Shown: positions 7,615-16,697 of the stretch, piece by piece
Numbering within the stretch: position 1 is the first letter of the stretch
Layout of the letters: the number at the start of each line of letters is the position of its first letter
NCBI RefSeq assembly: GCF_001420695.1
Contig: NZ_LJJB01000013.1
Coordinates: forward strand, 1,329,001-1,393,000
Reading direction: 5' to 3'
DNA from: Brevibacillus choshinensis
Lineage (GTDB): Bacteria; Bacillota; Bacilli; Brevibacillales; Brevibacillaceae
DNA length: 64,000 nucleotides
Made by a program: the position numbers and the translations under genes
The notes under the pieces: model-generated
What the model saw: the letters and a program-made list of their open reading frames with translations, nothing else
Told to the model about the DNA's origin: nothing
The model's database searches: none

Positions 7615-8334
7615 TTATTCGGACACATACACGGTGTCCCCTTCTGCGAGCATACCTGGTGTGATGACCGAAGCGTACACGCCAAAGTGATTGTCATGTC
7701 GCTTCACACAAGTCTTCAACACGGCAGGATTCATTTTCAGCGTATCGGGATCGATGTTGACGTACATGCAGCGCTCGCAATGCCGGTTTACCTGCAAAAC
7801 GACATCATTGATCCGAATCTGTTTGCCGATCCAGTGATCTTCCGCGAAAGGCTCATCGTCCTCCAGTACGACGACGAGATTTCCCCGAAATCTTCTCGGA
7901 TCCAGCTCATCTTCCCCGATCAGCCGCGCGATTTCACGCAGCGATGCATCGGTCACGAGCAGAATATGATCCTCCCAGTTCTTGCCGCCTTCCAGGGGTG
8001 TGCTTCTACCGGGCTGGATCGGTCGTTTGGCTGTCTCTGCTACATGCGAGAACAGCGATTCCCCCCACGTATGGGTACTCCCGTCTTTTGCCACGACGTA
8101 CACCTCGGGATATTGCTGACTCGTCGATTCCTCTGTAAAGGTCGCGGTGTAACCGAGAAGCGCGGGTACGACGTCAGCACTGAGAAATTTACCATTGCGA
8201 GATTCGTCCAGGAAGTAGTAGCCTCGGTCTCCATATAAGCCAAAGGCATCCACCTGACATTGCGTCAGCTGTTCCCCGCGCATCGCCTTTACCGGATGAC
8301 GAAAGATGCTTTGTAGTCTCCCCACTTGTTTCAC
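7615..8334 (-). CDS. MOSC domain protein with N-terminal beta-barrel
   Basis: Protein of 239 residues. Residues 1-90 form the MOSC N-terminal beta-barrel domain (SIFRHPVKAMRGEQL, YGDRGYYFLD). Residues 100-239 are the MOSC domain with the expected cysteine in HCERCMYVNIDPDT. MOSC proteins carry sulfur or bind molybdenum cofactor, as in MOSC-type amidoxime reductases. Start is GTG with GGGAGAG upstream. No molybdenum gene is nearby, so the role stays general. A second, different MOSC protein lies at 50195-50842. Confidence 0.85.
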   Translation of the reverse strand: MKQVGRLQSIFRHPVKAMRGEQLTQCQVDAFGLYGDRGYYFLDESRNGKFLSADVVPALLGYTATFTEESTSQQYPEVYVVAKDGSTHTWGESLFSHVAETAKRPIQPGRSTPLEGGKNWEDHILLVTDASLREIARLIGEDELDPRRFRGNLVVVLEDDEPFAEDHWIGKQIRINDVVLQVNRHCERCMYVNIDPDTLKMNPAVLKTCVKRHDNHFGVYASVITPGMLAEGDTVYVSE

Positions 8335-8360
8335 GAACTTCTCTCCCCTTTGTCATTTCT

Positions 8361-9161
8361 CTATCCTTTGATAAATGAATTACGTACGCGGCTCCAAAAG
8401 GTCAGTCGCTTGTAACGGGCAAACTTCACTTTTTCCTGACCGACTCTACAAGAAATGGAACGAACGTCCTTCCAGATGTCCTGCTCACGATCCAACCCAA
8501 TCATAATCTCCGGATTCATGACGATAAGCTCCACTTCATGGTGCTTGGGTAAGACCAGCGAGCTGTTGATTGTCCGATACGCCTGATTGTTGATGGAGGC
8601 GATCTCGGAGAGCTGAATCGCTTCGATCGATGGGTGTACGATAGCTCCATCTACTGCCTTGTTGTAAGCCGTGCTGCCTGATGGGGATGAGACGATCAAT
8701 CCATCTCCGCGAAATGTCTCCAGCTCGTCACCGTTGATGTAGACACATGTCACCAACGTAGAGAGCGAAGCATTGCGCAAGACGAGTTCGTTTAACGCCC
8801 ATTTGTCATAGACCTTCCCATCTCGCATCGTGATGCGGCACTCCACAATCGGATATTCTACGATGGCTGGTTGGGCTTGCTGCACCAATCGCTGTACGAA
8901 TTCATCGAGCTCTTCGGGTCGCCAGTCGGCATAAAATCCCAGGTGACCGGTATGAATCCCTACGTAAGATGGCTCAATGCCATATTGATGGACAGCTTCC
9001 AGCAGCGTTCCGTCGCCGCCAATCGAGAGCACCATGTCTGGATGATCATCGGGCCCATCCACAAACTGGTACGGGCTGTCCGTCGCCCCAAGCTTCTCTT
9101 TCAAAGCATGTTCTACTTCCCTTGTATAGTCGTCATTTCGCAGTACAGTCGCAATCTTCAT
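8361..9161 (-). CDS. nadK: NAD kinase
   Basis: ATP- or polyphosphate-dependent NAD kinase (266 residues) that makes NADP in the cytoplasm. It has the GGDGTLLEAVHQY signature near residue 50, VGIHTGHLGFYADW, the catalytic-region NELVLRNAS, and FRGDGLIVSSPSGSTAYNKA. Length and sequence order match the shorter Bacillus form (YjbN/PpnKA) rather than the sporulation-linked paralogue. ATG is preceded by GAGGG. It may form a unit with the MOSC gene, 26 bases away. Confidence 0.95.
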   Translation of the reverse strand: MKIATVLRNDDYTREVEHALKEKLGATDSPYQFVDGPDDHPDMVLSIGGDGTLLEAVHQYGIEPSYVGIHTGHLGFYADWRPEELDEFVQRLVQQAQPAIVEYPIVECRITMRDGKVYDKWALNELVLRNASLSTLVTCVYINGDELETFRGDGLIVSSPSGSTAYNKAVDGAIVHPSIEAIQLSEIASINNQAYRTINSSLVLPKHHEVELIVMNPEIMIGLDREQDIWKDVRSISCRVGQEKVKFARYKRLTFWSRVRNSFIKG

Positions 9162-9263
9162 GCTGATCTGCCCTCACTTTTATCCTTGCAAGCTCCAAAA
9201 TCGCTTTTCTTTTTTTCTCACTATACCACATGAAATTGCCAGATGCATGGAAACTCCTTTTCC

Positions 9264-9716
9264 CTACCAACGATCTTCCTGAAAGGCTTGATTACGAAAT
9301 TCCTCTAGCCTCCTGAGCGTGGCTGGGGACAAGTCATCTGGGAGCTGATCCCACTGAAAAAACTGCATCTCAGCCACTTCCCCATCATTTCTAGCCCGCT
9401 TCTCGTCGATGCGTCCATCCGTGATATGGAAGAGTGCAATGTGATCACGCTTGCCTTCTCGTTCACTGTAAAAGAGATGGCACAACCTGATTTTCCCCGC
9501 CAGTACTCCGCATTCTTCTAGCAGTTCCCTACGAGCGGCAGCGAAAAAAGACTCCCCTCTTTCCACCCCTCCGCCAGGCAGATACCATCCCTCCACGTAG
9601 GTGTGGCGAATTAACAACACGCCTTTTTGCTCATCTGTCACGATCGCTCTGACCCCAAGGGTGATCGGCTTGCGAATTTTCCAATACCATCTTTGCCATG
9701 AATGGTACCATGCCAT
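9264..9716 (-). CDS. Nudix hydrolase
   Basis: Protein of 150 residues with a complete Nudix box, GGGVERGESFFAAARRELLEECG (G-x5-E-x7-REUxEE-x-GU, positions about 48-70), which cleaves nucleoside diphosphate-linked compounds using Mg2+. The short aromatic N-terminus (WYHSWQRWYWKIRKP) is characteristic of a group of Nudix proteins that I cannot assign to a substrate. Start ATG follows GGAGAGG. Confidence 0.88.
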   Translation of the reverse strand: MAWYHSWQRWYWKIRKPITLGVRAIVTDEQKGVLLIRHTYVEGWYLPGGGVERGESFFAAARRELLEECGVLAGKIRLCHLFYSEREGKRDHIALFHITDGRIDEKRARNDGEVAEMQFFQWDQLPDDLSPATLRRLEEFRNQAFQEDRW

Positions 9717-9841
9717 GGTTTCTCCTCTCCCGTGCTTTTATTTTGTATGATCGGAATGGATAAAGACTCTATGATTGATAGTATAAGCACGACAATGACT
9801 TCCTGCGCCAAGGCTCGGCAAAATCATTCCCTGCACGACAA

Positions 9842-9871
9842 GGAAAAGGCGGGCCTCTCAACGGGCCCACC
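9842..9871 (-). terminator. Probable terminator of the yugN-like gene
   Basis: GGGCC (9851-9855) pairs with GGCCC (9864-9868), flanked by further G-C pairs. On the minus strand it runs into CCTTTTCCTT. Confidence 0.5.
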
Positions 9872-9873
9872 TT

Positions 9874-10272
9874 CTACGCCAGGCGATTTTCCAGTTCTTT
9901 GACGATGGCCTCTGCTTTGCGCATCCAGCGAGAATCCACCTCTGCGTCCTTGTCCAGCGGCTCTTGAAACTGGTTCATTGCTGAAGAAGCTAACGGTTCG
10001 TAATATCCGATATCCTGCTCCACACCAGTCTGGTAGACATGCTTGAGCACAAAGGGATGCCCCAGCTCAATCCATGCGTCAGCACTGTCCAGCTCGCCCT
10101 GAAGTACCTTGATTGGCAAGCGCAGGAACACCATATTCTGATCGTCTAATGCTCGGTCAAAGTACCCTTGCTCGTAATCCCAATTCGCCAGCGTAAAGTT
10201 CGGCTGGAGCGTTTCACGAAAATAGCCAAACGTCCCTTTGGTTCCAGGCAAGCTGCTTTGTATCGGTTTCAT
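9874..10272 (-). CDS. YugN-like family protein
   Basis: Cytoplasmic protein of 132 residues matching the YugN family of Bacilli, of unknown function. Family marks are NWDYEQGYFDRALDD, FLRLPIKVLQGELD, and HPFVLKHVYQTGVE. I start at ATG 10272 (MKPIQSSLPG) because family members begin there; a longer open frame up to 10422 contains only non-homologous sequence overlapping the intergenic region. In B. subtilis yugN lies near the phosphoglucose isomerase gene, and pgi is also close by here, which supports the assignment. Confidence 0.8.
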   Translation of the reverse strand: MKPIQSSLPGTKGTFGYFRETLQPNFTLANWDYEQGYFDRALDDQNMVFLRLPIKVLQGELDSADAWIELGHPFVLKHVYQTGVEQDIGYYEPLASSAMNQFQEPLDKDAEVDSRWMRKAEAIVKELENRLA

Positions 10273-10422
10273 CGCCCATCCCTGCCTTTCCAGATTCTGA
10301 TTGTAGTGTGCGACAAAGCAGGCGGTTGTACTCACCTGATCAACCCGTAAAAGAAAACAACAAAAAAACAACAAGTCCCCGAACCAAAAAAGGTTGGCAG
10401 AGACTTGTTGAAAGGCTTGCAT

Positions 10423-11364
10423 TTAGAGCAGGGCGATGGTGAGCAAGGTAAATAGCGCCAAAGGAATGATCTTGCGGCCGTTTCCGCAAGCGCGTCTTCT
10501 TCTTTTCGGTGCTGGAACGATGACTGCTGCTTTTGGCGGTGGTGGCGGAGGTGGTGGAAAGAAAGGAAAGCACGGAACTGGCGGCGGGAATGGTGGAAAT
10601 GGCGGGAACGGAGAGAGATAGGGATTTTGGCCACTAAAAGGGCTGACTTGGCTGAACGGCGACTTCTCCGTGTGATAAGGGCTGACCTGGCTATACGGCG
10701 ATTTCCCAGTGTGATAAGGGCTGACCTGGCTAAATGGTGCATTCTCATTACCATAAGGATAGCCTGTTGGGTTGCTGCTGCTGCCATATGGGTTGACCTG
10801 TCCATACGGATTGCTACTACTTCCGAACGGGCTCATTTGCCCGTAGGGGCTCATCTGTCCGAAGGGACTCATTTGCCCATAGGGGCCCATCTGACCGTAG
10901 GGATCCATCTGGCCGTAGGGACCCATCTGACCGTAGGGATCCATCTGACCATAGGGATCCATCTGGCCGTAGGGATCCATCTGGCCATAGGGATCCATCT
11001 GGCCGTAGGGACTCATCTGCCCATAAGGACCCATCTGACCGTAGGGATTCCCTGGAAACATGCCGACATCAACATACGGATTCCACTCCGGATAGTCTCC
11101 TCGGCCAGCGACTTCCTCTACCTCATAGTCATCTATCATCTCTGCGGCTGGATCGTAGTCTGGATCGTCTACTTCGACATACACGTTTTGGTCGTCAAAA
11201 TCCACGATCACGCCTTCAAATATTTGTCCGTCAATCGCTTCAATGCGCACTTTTTGTTCCAAGTGCTCTTTTACAATATTGTGTACATTATGGCGTATAT
11301 CCTTGATCATGCTGACTGTCTGAAAGTCAACCTGATAAAGGTTTTTGTCATCCTCAGACTGCAT
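10423..11364 (-). CDS. Hexapeptide-repeat protein with Sm-like N-terminus and C-terminal hydrophobic tail
   Basis: A 313-residue protein in four parts. Residues 37-66 (EQKVRIEAIDGQIFEGVIVD...) resemble a short Sm/Hfq-like beta barrel. Residues 107-178 are twelve near-perfect PYGQM(D/G/S) units. Residues 212-250 hold about three 13-residue units of the SQVSPYHTGKSP type, then a Pro/Phe-rich stretch with eight consecutive prolines. The end is a basic block (KRRRRACGNGRK) followed by about 15 hydrophobic residues, which could anchor it in a membrane. There is no signal peptide. GGGGAGG precedes the ATG. I do not know the family; a spore-coat or surface scaffold role is a guess from composition alone. 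Confidence 0.75.
   Translation of the reverse strand: MQSEDDKNLYQVDFQTVSMIKDIRHNVHNIVKEHLEQKVRIEAIDGQIFEGVIVDFDDQNVYVEVDDPDYDPAAEMIDDYEVEEVAGRGDYPEWNPYVDVGMFPGNPYGQMGPYGQMSPYGQMDPYGQMDPYGQMDPYGQMDPYGQMGPYGQMDPYGQMGPYGQMSPFGQMSPYGQMSPFGSSSNPYGQVNPYGSSSNPTGYPYGNENAPFSQVSPYHTGKSPYSQVSPYHTEKSPFSQVSPFSGQNPYLSPFPPFPPFPPPVPCFPFFPPPPPPPPKAAVIVPAPKRRRRACGNGRKIIPLALFTLLTIALL
10831..11046 (-). repeat. Tandem 18-bp repeat, 12 units, inside the hexapeptide-repeat gene
   Basis: 216 bp made of twelve 18-bp units encoding PYGQM(D/G/S), one being PFGQMS. Units are near-identical at DNA level, for example repeated GGATCCATCTG blocks on the plus strand. Copy number is probably variable between strains by slippage. 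Confidence 0.9.
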
Positions 11365-11480
11365 GGAAACTCCTCCCCTTCTGGTGTTTCTTTATTACCA
11401 TATACAAGAGCCCATGGGGAGGTGTACCGTTTTTGGGCTTCAGACTAGCCCATTTTATCGAAAAGCAGCTGGGAACGGGA

Positions 11481-12584
11481 TCAAGAGAGGAATCGGCTGG
11501 GCAAGAAAGGCTCTATCTTGTCTGTCCGTCCGCTCTCGATATAATCAGCAATACGCTTGGCGGTAATCGGGGATAACAGAATACCGTTACGGAAGTGCCC
11601 CCCAGCGAGTGAAAGTCCTTCCCAGCCCGGGACGGGGCCTAACAACGGTTTGCCGTCAGCGGTAGCCGGGCGCAATCCTCCCCACGCCTCCAAAAATGCT
11701 GCTGCATGCAGGGCTGGCACATAGGGCATGACACCATTCAGAATACTCGCCAGACCAGCCATCGTGACTTCTCGCTGGAAGCCACTCTCGTCCTCCGTCG
11801 CTCCAATAACGATTTTGCCGTCTTTTTTCGGCGTGATGTAACCAGTCGTACCAAAAATCACCGTGCGCAATGGGATGCCTACAGACGAGACAGCGGCAAT
11901 CTGTCCTCGCACAGGCCGCACTGGAATAGCTACATCGAGCATTTGCATCATGATGCCAGCCCACGCTCCGGATGCGATAACCGTTTGGTCTGCCCGAATA
12001 GGACCGGAAGTAGTCTCGACTCCGACGACGCGACCTGATTTTACCGCGATCCCACTGACGACGCATCCGGACAATAGCGTTACGCCCTGAACCCGGCAGG
12101 CGGTTACGAGCGAACGCAGCAACAGTCGGTTATTGATATGCCCTTCACCCGGAGAGTAAATGCCCGCCACCACTTGATCGCTCAAAAGGGGCTCGACGTC
12201 TCGCAGTTCATTGCACTCCAGCCAGTGTACATCATGGCCCGCTTCCTTTTGCCAGTGGTGCTTGGCTTGTAGCTGCTCCCGTTCCTGTCCGTTCAAGGCT
12301 ACGGTGACGAGCCCTTCCAGACTCAGCTGCACATCACCTGATGCCCGTTCCTCCAGCTCCTGCGCCCATTCCGGATACAAATGCAGAGACTCCATTCCGA
12401 GATCGAGCATCGGTCCCGGAGATGCAAATTCTTTTAACGGAGCCAGCATTCCTGCCGCTGCCGAAGATGCCTGGCCGCCCCAATCTCCCTGCTCGATCAA
12501 AGTGACTGCTAATCCTCGCCGTGATAGCTCATACGCCACGCTCAGTCCAATAATTCCTCCGCCCACTACCAGACAATCACTCAT
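11481..12584 (-). CDS. thiO: Glycine oxidase ThiO
   Basis: FAD-dependent glycine oxidase of 367 residues, making the dehydroglycine (glyoxylate imine) used for the thiazole of thiamine. It has the dinucleotide fold VVGGGIIGLSVAYELSRRG at the N-terminus and DAO-family C-terminal blocks WGGLRPATADGKPLLGP and GHFRNGILLSPITA. ATG follows GGGGAG. A TPP riboswitch and terminator lie upstream, so thiamine pyrophosphate should shut it off. Unlike Bacillus, no thiS, thiG or thiF follows. The next gene downstream is the unrelated repeat protein, so thiO is a solo target here. Confidence 0.94.
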   Translation of the reverse strand: MSDCLVVGGGIIGLSVAYELSRRGLAVTLIEQGDWGGQASSAAAGMLAPLKEFASPGPMLDLGMESLHLYPEWAQELEERASGDVQLSLEGLVTVALNGQEREQLQAKHHWQKEAGHDVHWLECNELRDVEPLLSDQVVAGIYSPGEGHINNRLLLRSLVTACRVQGVTLLSGCVVSGIAVKSGRVVGVETTSGPIRADQTVIASGAWAGIMMQMLDVAIPVRPVRGQIAAVSSVGIPLRTVIFGTTGYITPKKDGKIVIGATEDESGFQREVTMAGLASILNGVMPYVPALHAAAFLEAWGGLRPATADGKPLLGPVPGWEGLSLAGGHFRNGILLSPITAKRIADYIESGRTDKIEPFLPSRFLS

Positions 12585-12639
12585 CTTCTTCTCCCCTTAT
12601 CTCCTGCTGCCTATTTGACGATTTATTGTTCGGAACAAC

Positions 12640-12676
12640 AAAAAACCCACCCATTCCTCACAGGAAAAGGTGGGGC
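12640..12676 (-). terminator. Riboswitch-controlled terminator before thiO
   Basis: On the minus strand CCCACC, a loop containing pairing TCCT/AGGA segments, and GGGTGGG lead into a six-T run. It lies between the TPP aptamer and the thiO start, as expected for an expression platform acting at transcription termination. Confidence 0.85.
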
Positions 12677-12718
12677 TCATACGCCATATACAAAAAACAA
12701 AGCGCTGTTCGCTCGCAA

Positions 12719-12812
12719 CCACATCCCTGCGCCGGCATGATCCGGATCAGGTGCAATGGGTCGATGGTCGTCGCTACCATCCTCTCAGCCCCGCGTGAAG
12801 GACTCCCCAAGT
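12719..12812 (-). promoter_or_regulatory. TPP riboswitch (THI box) of thiO
   Basis: Read on the minus strand, the conserved TPP aptamer segments appear in order: GGGGAGTCC, GCGGGGCTGAGAGG, ACCTGATCCGGATCATGCC, GGCGCAGGGA. The CTGAGA and ACCTGAT...AATGCC cores bind the pyrimidine and pyrophosphate parts of TPP in known structures. The aptamer precedes a terminator and thiO. Confidence 0.95.
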
Positions 12813-12883
12813 TGCTTTCCGTATGTCATTTTCTCAGACCAGTATAGACCTCTTTCTGACGATCTGACAAGTTCAAAAAATAA

Positions 12884-14473
12884 TTAATCTTCATCCTTCA
12901 CGTCATAGCTTTCCGGAATTGGCTCGTGTCGGGAAGCATCCTCCCACTCCCGCAATCTGCGCAGCTCCTCCAGATGATGCTTGAATTGTTCTTTGTTAAT
13001 TAAGTATTCAGTTCCATCGTGAACCGTCCGAATCCGGCCCTCTTTAATCTTTTCCAGAATAAACATCTCCGGGAGCTCCAAATATTCCGCCGTTTCGGAA
13101 ACGGTCAAATACGTCTTGTTCTCTTTCAATCTAGCCTCCAATTCCGCTTTCTGCCGTTCGTAGCCGGGCTTGCCTAGCAAAGCAAACATGTTGGCTTTGT
13201 ACGCCTCCACTCCGGGCTGATCGAACGGATTGACGCCCAGTAAATAGCCGCTGATCCCACATGCTTTTTCAAAAAAGTAGATCAGGCCGCCCAGATGGTA
13301 AGCTGATGCCTTCGGTATTTCCACCAATAGATTGGGCACGCCTCCATCCACATGTGCCAATACTGTTCCTTCGAAAGCCTTTTTATTGACAAACCCCATC
13401 CGTTTGCCCGTCAGGAAATTCAAGCCATCCACATCCGTGGGATCCTCCTGTACGGTCACATCCACAGATGGCGTCGTTACGGATATGACGGTCTCAAACA
13501 ACTGTCGCATACCATCCTGTATGTACTGGCCCATCGAGTGAAGATCCGTTGAAAATTCGGCAGACGCAGGAAAAATTCCTTTGCCATCCTTGCCCTCGGA
13601 TTCTCCAAAAAGCTGTTTCCACCATTCAGAGAAATAGCGGAACTGCGGCTCATAGCTGACTAACAGCTCCACCGTCTTGCCTTTTCGATACAGGGCATTG
13701 CGAATCGCTGCATACTGATAGCACGGATTTTCTAGAAGTTCACGTGCCATGTACTGCTCTCTTGCATCTGCCGCCCCTTGCATGAGCGCATCCAGGTCAG
13801 CTCCGCTCACGGCAATCGGTAGCAACCCCACGGCCGTCAATACGGAGTATCTACCTCCGATATCGTCAGGGATGACAAAGCTCTCATACCCTTCCTCGTC
13901 TGCCAGCTTCTTCAAGGCTCCACGAGCTTTATCCGTGGTGATATAGATTCGTTTTTTTGCTTTATCTCGCCCGTACTTCTCGACTAGCCAGTCACGAAGC
14001 AGGCGAAAGGCAATCGCAGGCTCTGTAGTCGTGCCGGATTTGGAGATGACGTTGATCGACACATCTTTTCCATCCAGGACGTCCATCAAGTGGGAGATGT
14101 AGACTGGGCTGATGTTGTTGCCTACAAAATAAATTTCCGGGGCGCGCCTTTTTGACTTGGGCAGCAGATTGTAAAAGCTGTGTCCCAAAATGTCCAAAAC
14201 CGCCTTTGCCCCTAAGTAAGAACCACCGATTCCTATCACCAAAAGCACATCTGAATCAGACTGAATACGTGCTGCCGCTTGTCGAATCCTTTTGTATTCG
14301 ATGCGGTCGTACTGTTCGGGCAGATCCACCCACCCGAGAAAATCCCTGCCTGGTCCTGTCTTGGTGTGCAGCATCTCATGCGCTTGTCCAATCGCTGGAG
14401 CGAGCAGCTCCCATTCATGTGGCCTGACAAAAGCAAGAGCGTTGGAGTAGTCAAAACGAATCGCTTGGTTCAT
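12884..14473 (-). CDS. pgi: Glucose-6-phosphate isomerase with extra C-terminal helix-turn-helix
   Basis: Glycolytic phosphoglucose isomerase interconverting glucose-6-P and fructose-6-P. The isomerase core covers residues 1 to about 450, with [17 protein letters not shown], a SIS-type [16 protein letters not shown], and the C-terminal [14 protein letters not shown]. Bacillus enzymes end near residue 450. This one runs to 529. Residues 454-503 ([17 protein letters not shown]...[10 protein letters not shown]) look like an excisionase/MerR-type winged helix-turn-helix, then an acidic tail. Start is ATG 14473 after GGGAGGGGA; the longer frame upstream is non-homologous. The fusion is in one unbroken frame. 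Whether the extra domain binds DNA or is structural is unknown. Confidence 0.95.
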   Translation of the reverse strand: MNQAIRFDYSNALAFVRPHEWELLAPAIGQAHEMLHTKTGPGRDFLGWVDLPEQYDRIEYKRIRQAAARIQSDSDVLLVIGIGGSYLGAKAVLDILGHSFYNLLPKSKRRAPEIYFVGNNISPVYISHLMDVLDGKDVSINVISKSGTTTEPAIAFRLLRDWLVEKYGRDKAKKRIYITTDKARGALKKLADEEGYESFVIPDDIGGRYSVLTAVGLLPIAVSGADLDALMQGAADAREQYMARELLENPCYQYAAIRNALYRKGKTVELLVSYEPQFRYFSEWWKQLFGESEGKDGKGIFPASAEFSTDLHSMGQYIQDGMRQLFETVISVTTPSVDVTVQEDPTDVDGLNFLTGKRMGFVNKKAFEGTVLAHVDGGVPNLLVEIPKASAYHLGGLIYFFEKACGISGYLLGVNPFDQPGVEAYKANMFALLGKPGYERQKAELEARLKENKTYLTVSETAEYLELPEMFILEKIKEGRIRTVHDGTEYLINKEQFKHHLEELRRLREWEDASRHEPIPESYDVKDED

Positions 14474-14668
14474 GGCTCCCCTCCCAGAACGTCTTCTATT
14501 CCTTATCTTATCACGCAAAATCCACAGAAAGTACTTTCCGCCAAAACATAGCAAAATGTGACTGGAATGTGAACAATTCGGCACTTCTGTTACCTTTTGT
14601 CTACCATTCCGTAAAACCTTCGGGAAACGAAATAGCAGAATTAGAAAAAACATCCAAGGAGAATGATC

Positions 14669-15946
14669 ATGAAAAAACGCTGGTGGATCATCGGTTCCGT
14701 CGCTGTCGTTCTGGTCGTTGGCGTCGTCGGAGTCAACATGATGGGCTCCAAGCAGGCGATGGGCCTGCCAGTAAACATCGGAGTCGCGACCAAATCTGCA
14801 TTGGAAAGCAAGATCTTGACGTCGGGGGTCGTCACCGTAGAGGACAAGCAAAAATTATTTACCAACGTAACAGGTACCTTGCGCGAATTTTCTGTAAAAG
14901 AAGGCGACAAGGTAAAGAAAGGGCAGGTCATCGGCAAGATCGACACGACAGATGTCGAAAGCAGGATTCTTGATCTAGAAGCGCAGCTTGAGCTGGCAAA
15001 GGCCAACCTCGCCAAAGTACAAGCCGGAAACGAACCGGAAGAAGTGGCACAGGAACGTGAACGCTTATCACAAGCACAGCGGGAGTACGATACAAACAAA
15101 CGGGAGTACGACCGAATCAGCCAGCTCCACGCCTCGGGAGCCTCAACCCTACAAGAGCTGGATAAAGCCAAGTCAGCCGTAGATTCCTCCCTCTCGACCC
15201 TGAATGTAGCCAAGCAGCAGCTTGCGCTCAAGCAAAAGGGGCCGCGCAAGGAAGAAGTCGCTTCCCAGCAGGCACAAATCAACAAACTATTGGTTGAAAA
15301 AGGGCAGCTGGATAAAGAGCGCGTCCAAAGCGTCGTCGTTGCTCCGGCTGATGGAACCGTCATTGCACGCGCTGCTGACAACGGTCAATACGTAAATAAA
15401 GGCACGGAAATCCTCACATTGGCAAATTTGGACCATTTGCTGATCGAAGCCGATATTAATGAGTCCGATGTGAACAAGCTGGGGCTAGGACAGAGCGCTG
15501 TCATCGAAGGAACCACGCTGGGCAAACAAAAGCTGAACGCTAAAGTGTCCCGCATCGCTCCGATTGCGACGACGACGCAGAGCAGCTCTGGTCAAGGAGA
15601 AAAGACGCGTGTCAAAGTCACTCTGGAGCCTACCTCCAGTGAACTCGCAGCCCTGAAACCGGGCTTTCACGTCGATATCAACATCACCGTCGAAAAAATC
15701 GAGAATGCCCTGCAAGTACCCATCGAGTCCATCCAGCAGGATACGGATGGCAGCACGTTCGTCTGGGTAGCTGCGAACGGCGCAGCCAAAAAGCAAAAAG
15801 TCGAAACCGGCATGGAAAACGAACTCTTTTCCCATATTCGCAGCGGTCTGAACGGCGACGAGCAAATCATCCTAAGCCCATCCGATGGAATGGCAGAAGG
15901 AACTCCTGTCATGCCGATGTCTGGCTCAGCACCGATGGGCATGTAA
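14669..15946 (+). CDS. Efflux periplasmic-adaptor-type subunit (MacA/YknX-like)
   Basis: Membrane-fusion protein of 425 residues: N-terminal membrane anchor ([18 protein letters not shown]), barrel-sandwich lipoyl halves around residues 60-95 and 215-245 flanking a long coiled coil (about 100-205, rich in Gln/Glu/Lys), then beta-barrel and membrane-proximal domains, and a Met-rich C-terminus. In Gram-positive cells such proteins link a MacB-type transporter to the wall side. ATG 14669 has AAGGAG at a 7-base spacing; an ATG six bases earlier is too close. First gene of a three-gene efflux operon. Confidence 0.88.
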   Translation: MKKRWWIIGSVAVVLVVGVVGVNMMGSKQAMGLPVNIGVATKSALESKILTSGVVTVEDKQKLFTNVTGTLREFSVKEGDKVKKGQVIGKIDTTDVESRILDLEAQLELAKANLAKVQAGNEPEEVAQERERLSQAQREYDTNKREYDRISQLHASGASTLQELDKAKSAVDSSLSTLNVAKQQLALKQKGPRKEEVASQQAQINKLLVEKGQLDKERVQSVVVAPADGTVIARAADNGQYVNKGTEILTLANLDHLLIEADINESDVNKLGLGQSAVIEGTTLGKQKLNAKVSRIAPIATTTQSSSGQGEKTRVKVTLEPTSSELAALKPGFHVDINITVEKIENALQVPIESIQQDTDGSTFVWVAANGAAKKQKVETGMENELFSHIRSGLNGDEQIILSPSDGMAEGTPVMPMSGSAPMGM

Positions 15947-15977
15947 CCACTTTGCAAGGAAAGGAGGTCAGCCGACA

Positions 15978-16697
15978 ATGCTACACGTGGAAGGCTTGAC
16001 GAAATCATACAAGACGGGAGATTCGACTCTGCCCATCTTAAAAGGCGTCTCCTTGCTAGTGGAAAAAGGAGAATTTGTCGCGATCATGGGACCATCGGGG
16101 TCAGGTAAATCGACCTTCATGAACATGCTCGGCTGTCTGGACCGACCAGATAGCGGTACGTACATGCTCGATGGGCTCGAAATCAGCAGTCTTAAGGATA
16201 AGCAGCTGGCACTTGTCCGAAATCAAAAGATTGGGTTTGTCTTTCAGTCCTTTAATTTATTGGCACGCTCCACCTCTCTGCATAATGTAGAGCTACCAAT
16301 GATGTACGCCAACATCAGTCGAACAGAACGGCGCAATCGGGCCACAGAAGCACTGAAACGGGTCGGCTTAGCAGAGCGCATTCATCACAAGCCTACACAG
16401 CTTTCTGGTGGACAAAAGCAGCGGGTCGCCATTGCACGCGCACTCGTGAATCGCCCCGCGATCTTGCTGGCGGACGAACCGACCGGTAACCTCGACAGTC
16501 GGTCCGGTACTGAAATCATGGCGATGTTTCAGGAGCTTCACGAGCAAGGCGTCACTATCATCCTGGTTACGCACGAGATGGACATCGCTCAGCACGCCCA
16601 ACGGATTGTGACATTTAAAGACGGTATTATCATCCGAGACGAACGCGTTACAGATCGGTTGTTTGCCTCTGCGTCTGACGAGGTGATCGTAACATGA
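15978..16697 (+). CDS. ABC transporter ATPase (MacB/YknY-like)
   Basis: ATP-binding protein of 239 residues. Walker [11 protein letters not shown]-loop [12 protein letters not shown], signature [15 protein letters not shown] and Walker [12 protein letters not shown] are all intact. The LolD/MacB subgroup marks are clear, including [15 protein letters not shown] 15978 is preceded by AAGGAGGT. It overlaps the permease gene by 4 bases (ATGA-type), giving translational coupling. It powers the MacB-like permease next door. Confidence 0.93.
   Translation: MLHVEGLTKSYKTGDSTLPILKGVSLLVEKGEFVAIMGPSGSGKSTFMNMLGCLDRPDSGTYMLDGLEISSLKDKQLALVRNQKIGFVFQSFNLLARSTSLHNVELPMMYANISRTERRNRATEALKRVGLAERIHHKPTQLSGGQKQRVAIARALVNRPAILLADEPTGNLDSRSGTEIMAMFQELHEQGVTIILVTHEMDIAQHAQRIVTFKDGIIIRDERVTDRLFASASDEVIVT

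Noticed and set aside
10831-11046. CRISPR-like appearance of regular short repeats
   Set aside because: Units are contiguous 18-mers without spacers, in frame with a coding sequence, and no cas genes are present.
10627-11448. A 273-codon plus-strand frame opposite the hexapeptide-repeat gene
   Set aside because: Its repetitive product is the mirror of the 18-bp repeat; it has no ribosome site, and the minus-strand frame has a good one plus a sensible domain layout.
12884-14851. Extension of pgi to 14851 (126 more residues)
   Set aside because: The extra part shows no isomerase similarity and crosses the intergenic region; ATG 14473 has a strong ribosome site and family-like start.
15485-15865. 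Minus-strand frames inside the efflux operon
   Set aside because: Shadow frames of well-supported adaptor, ATPase and permease genes.
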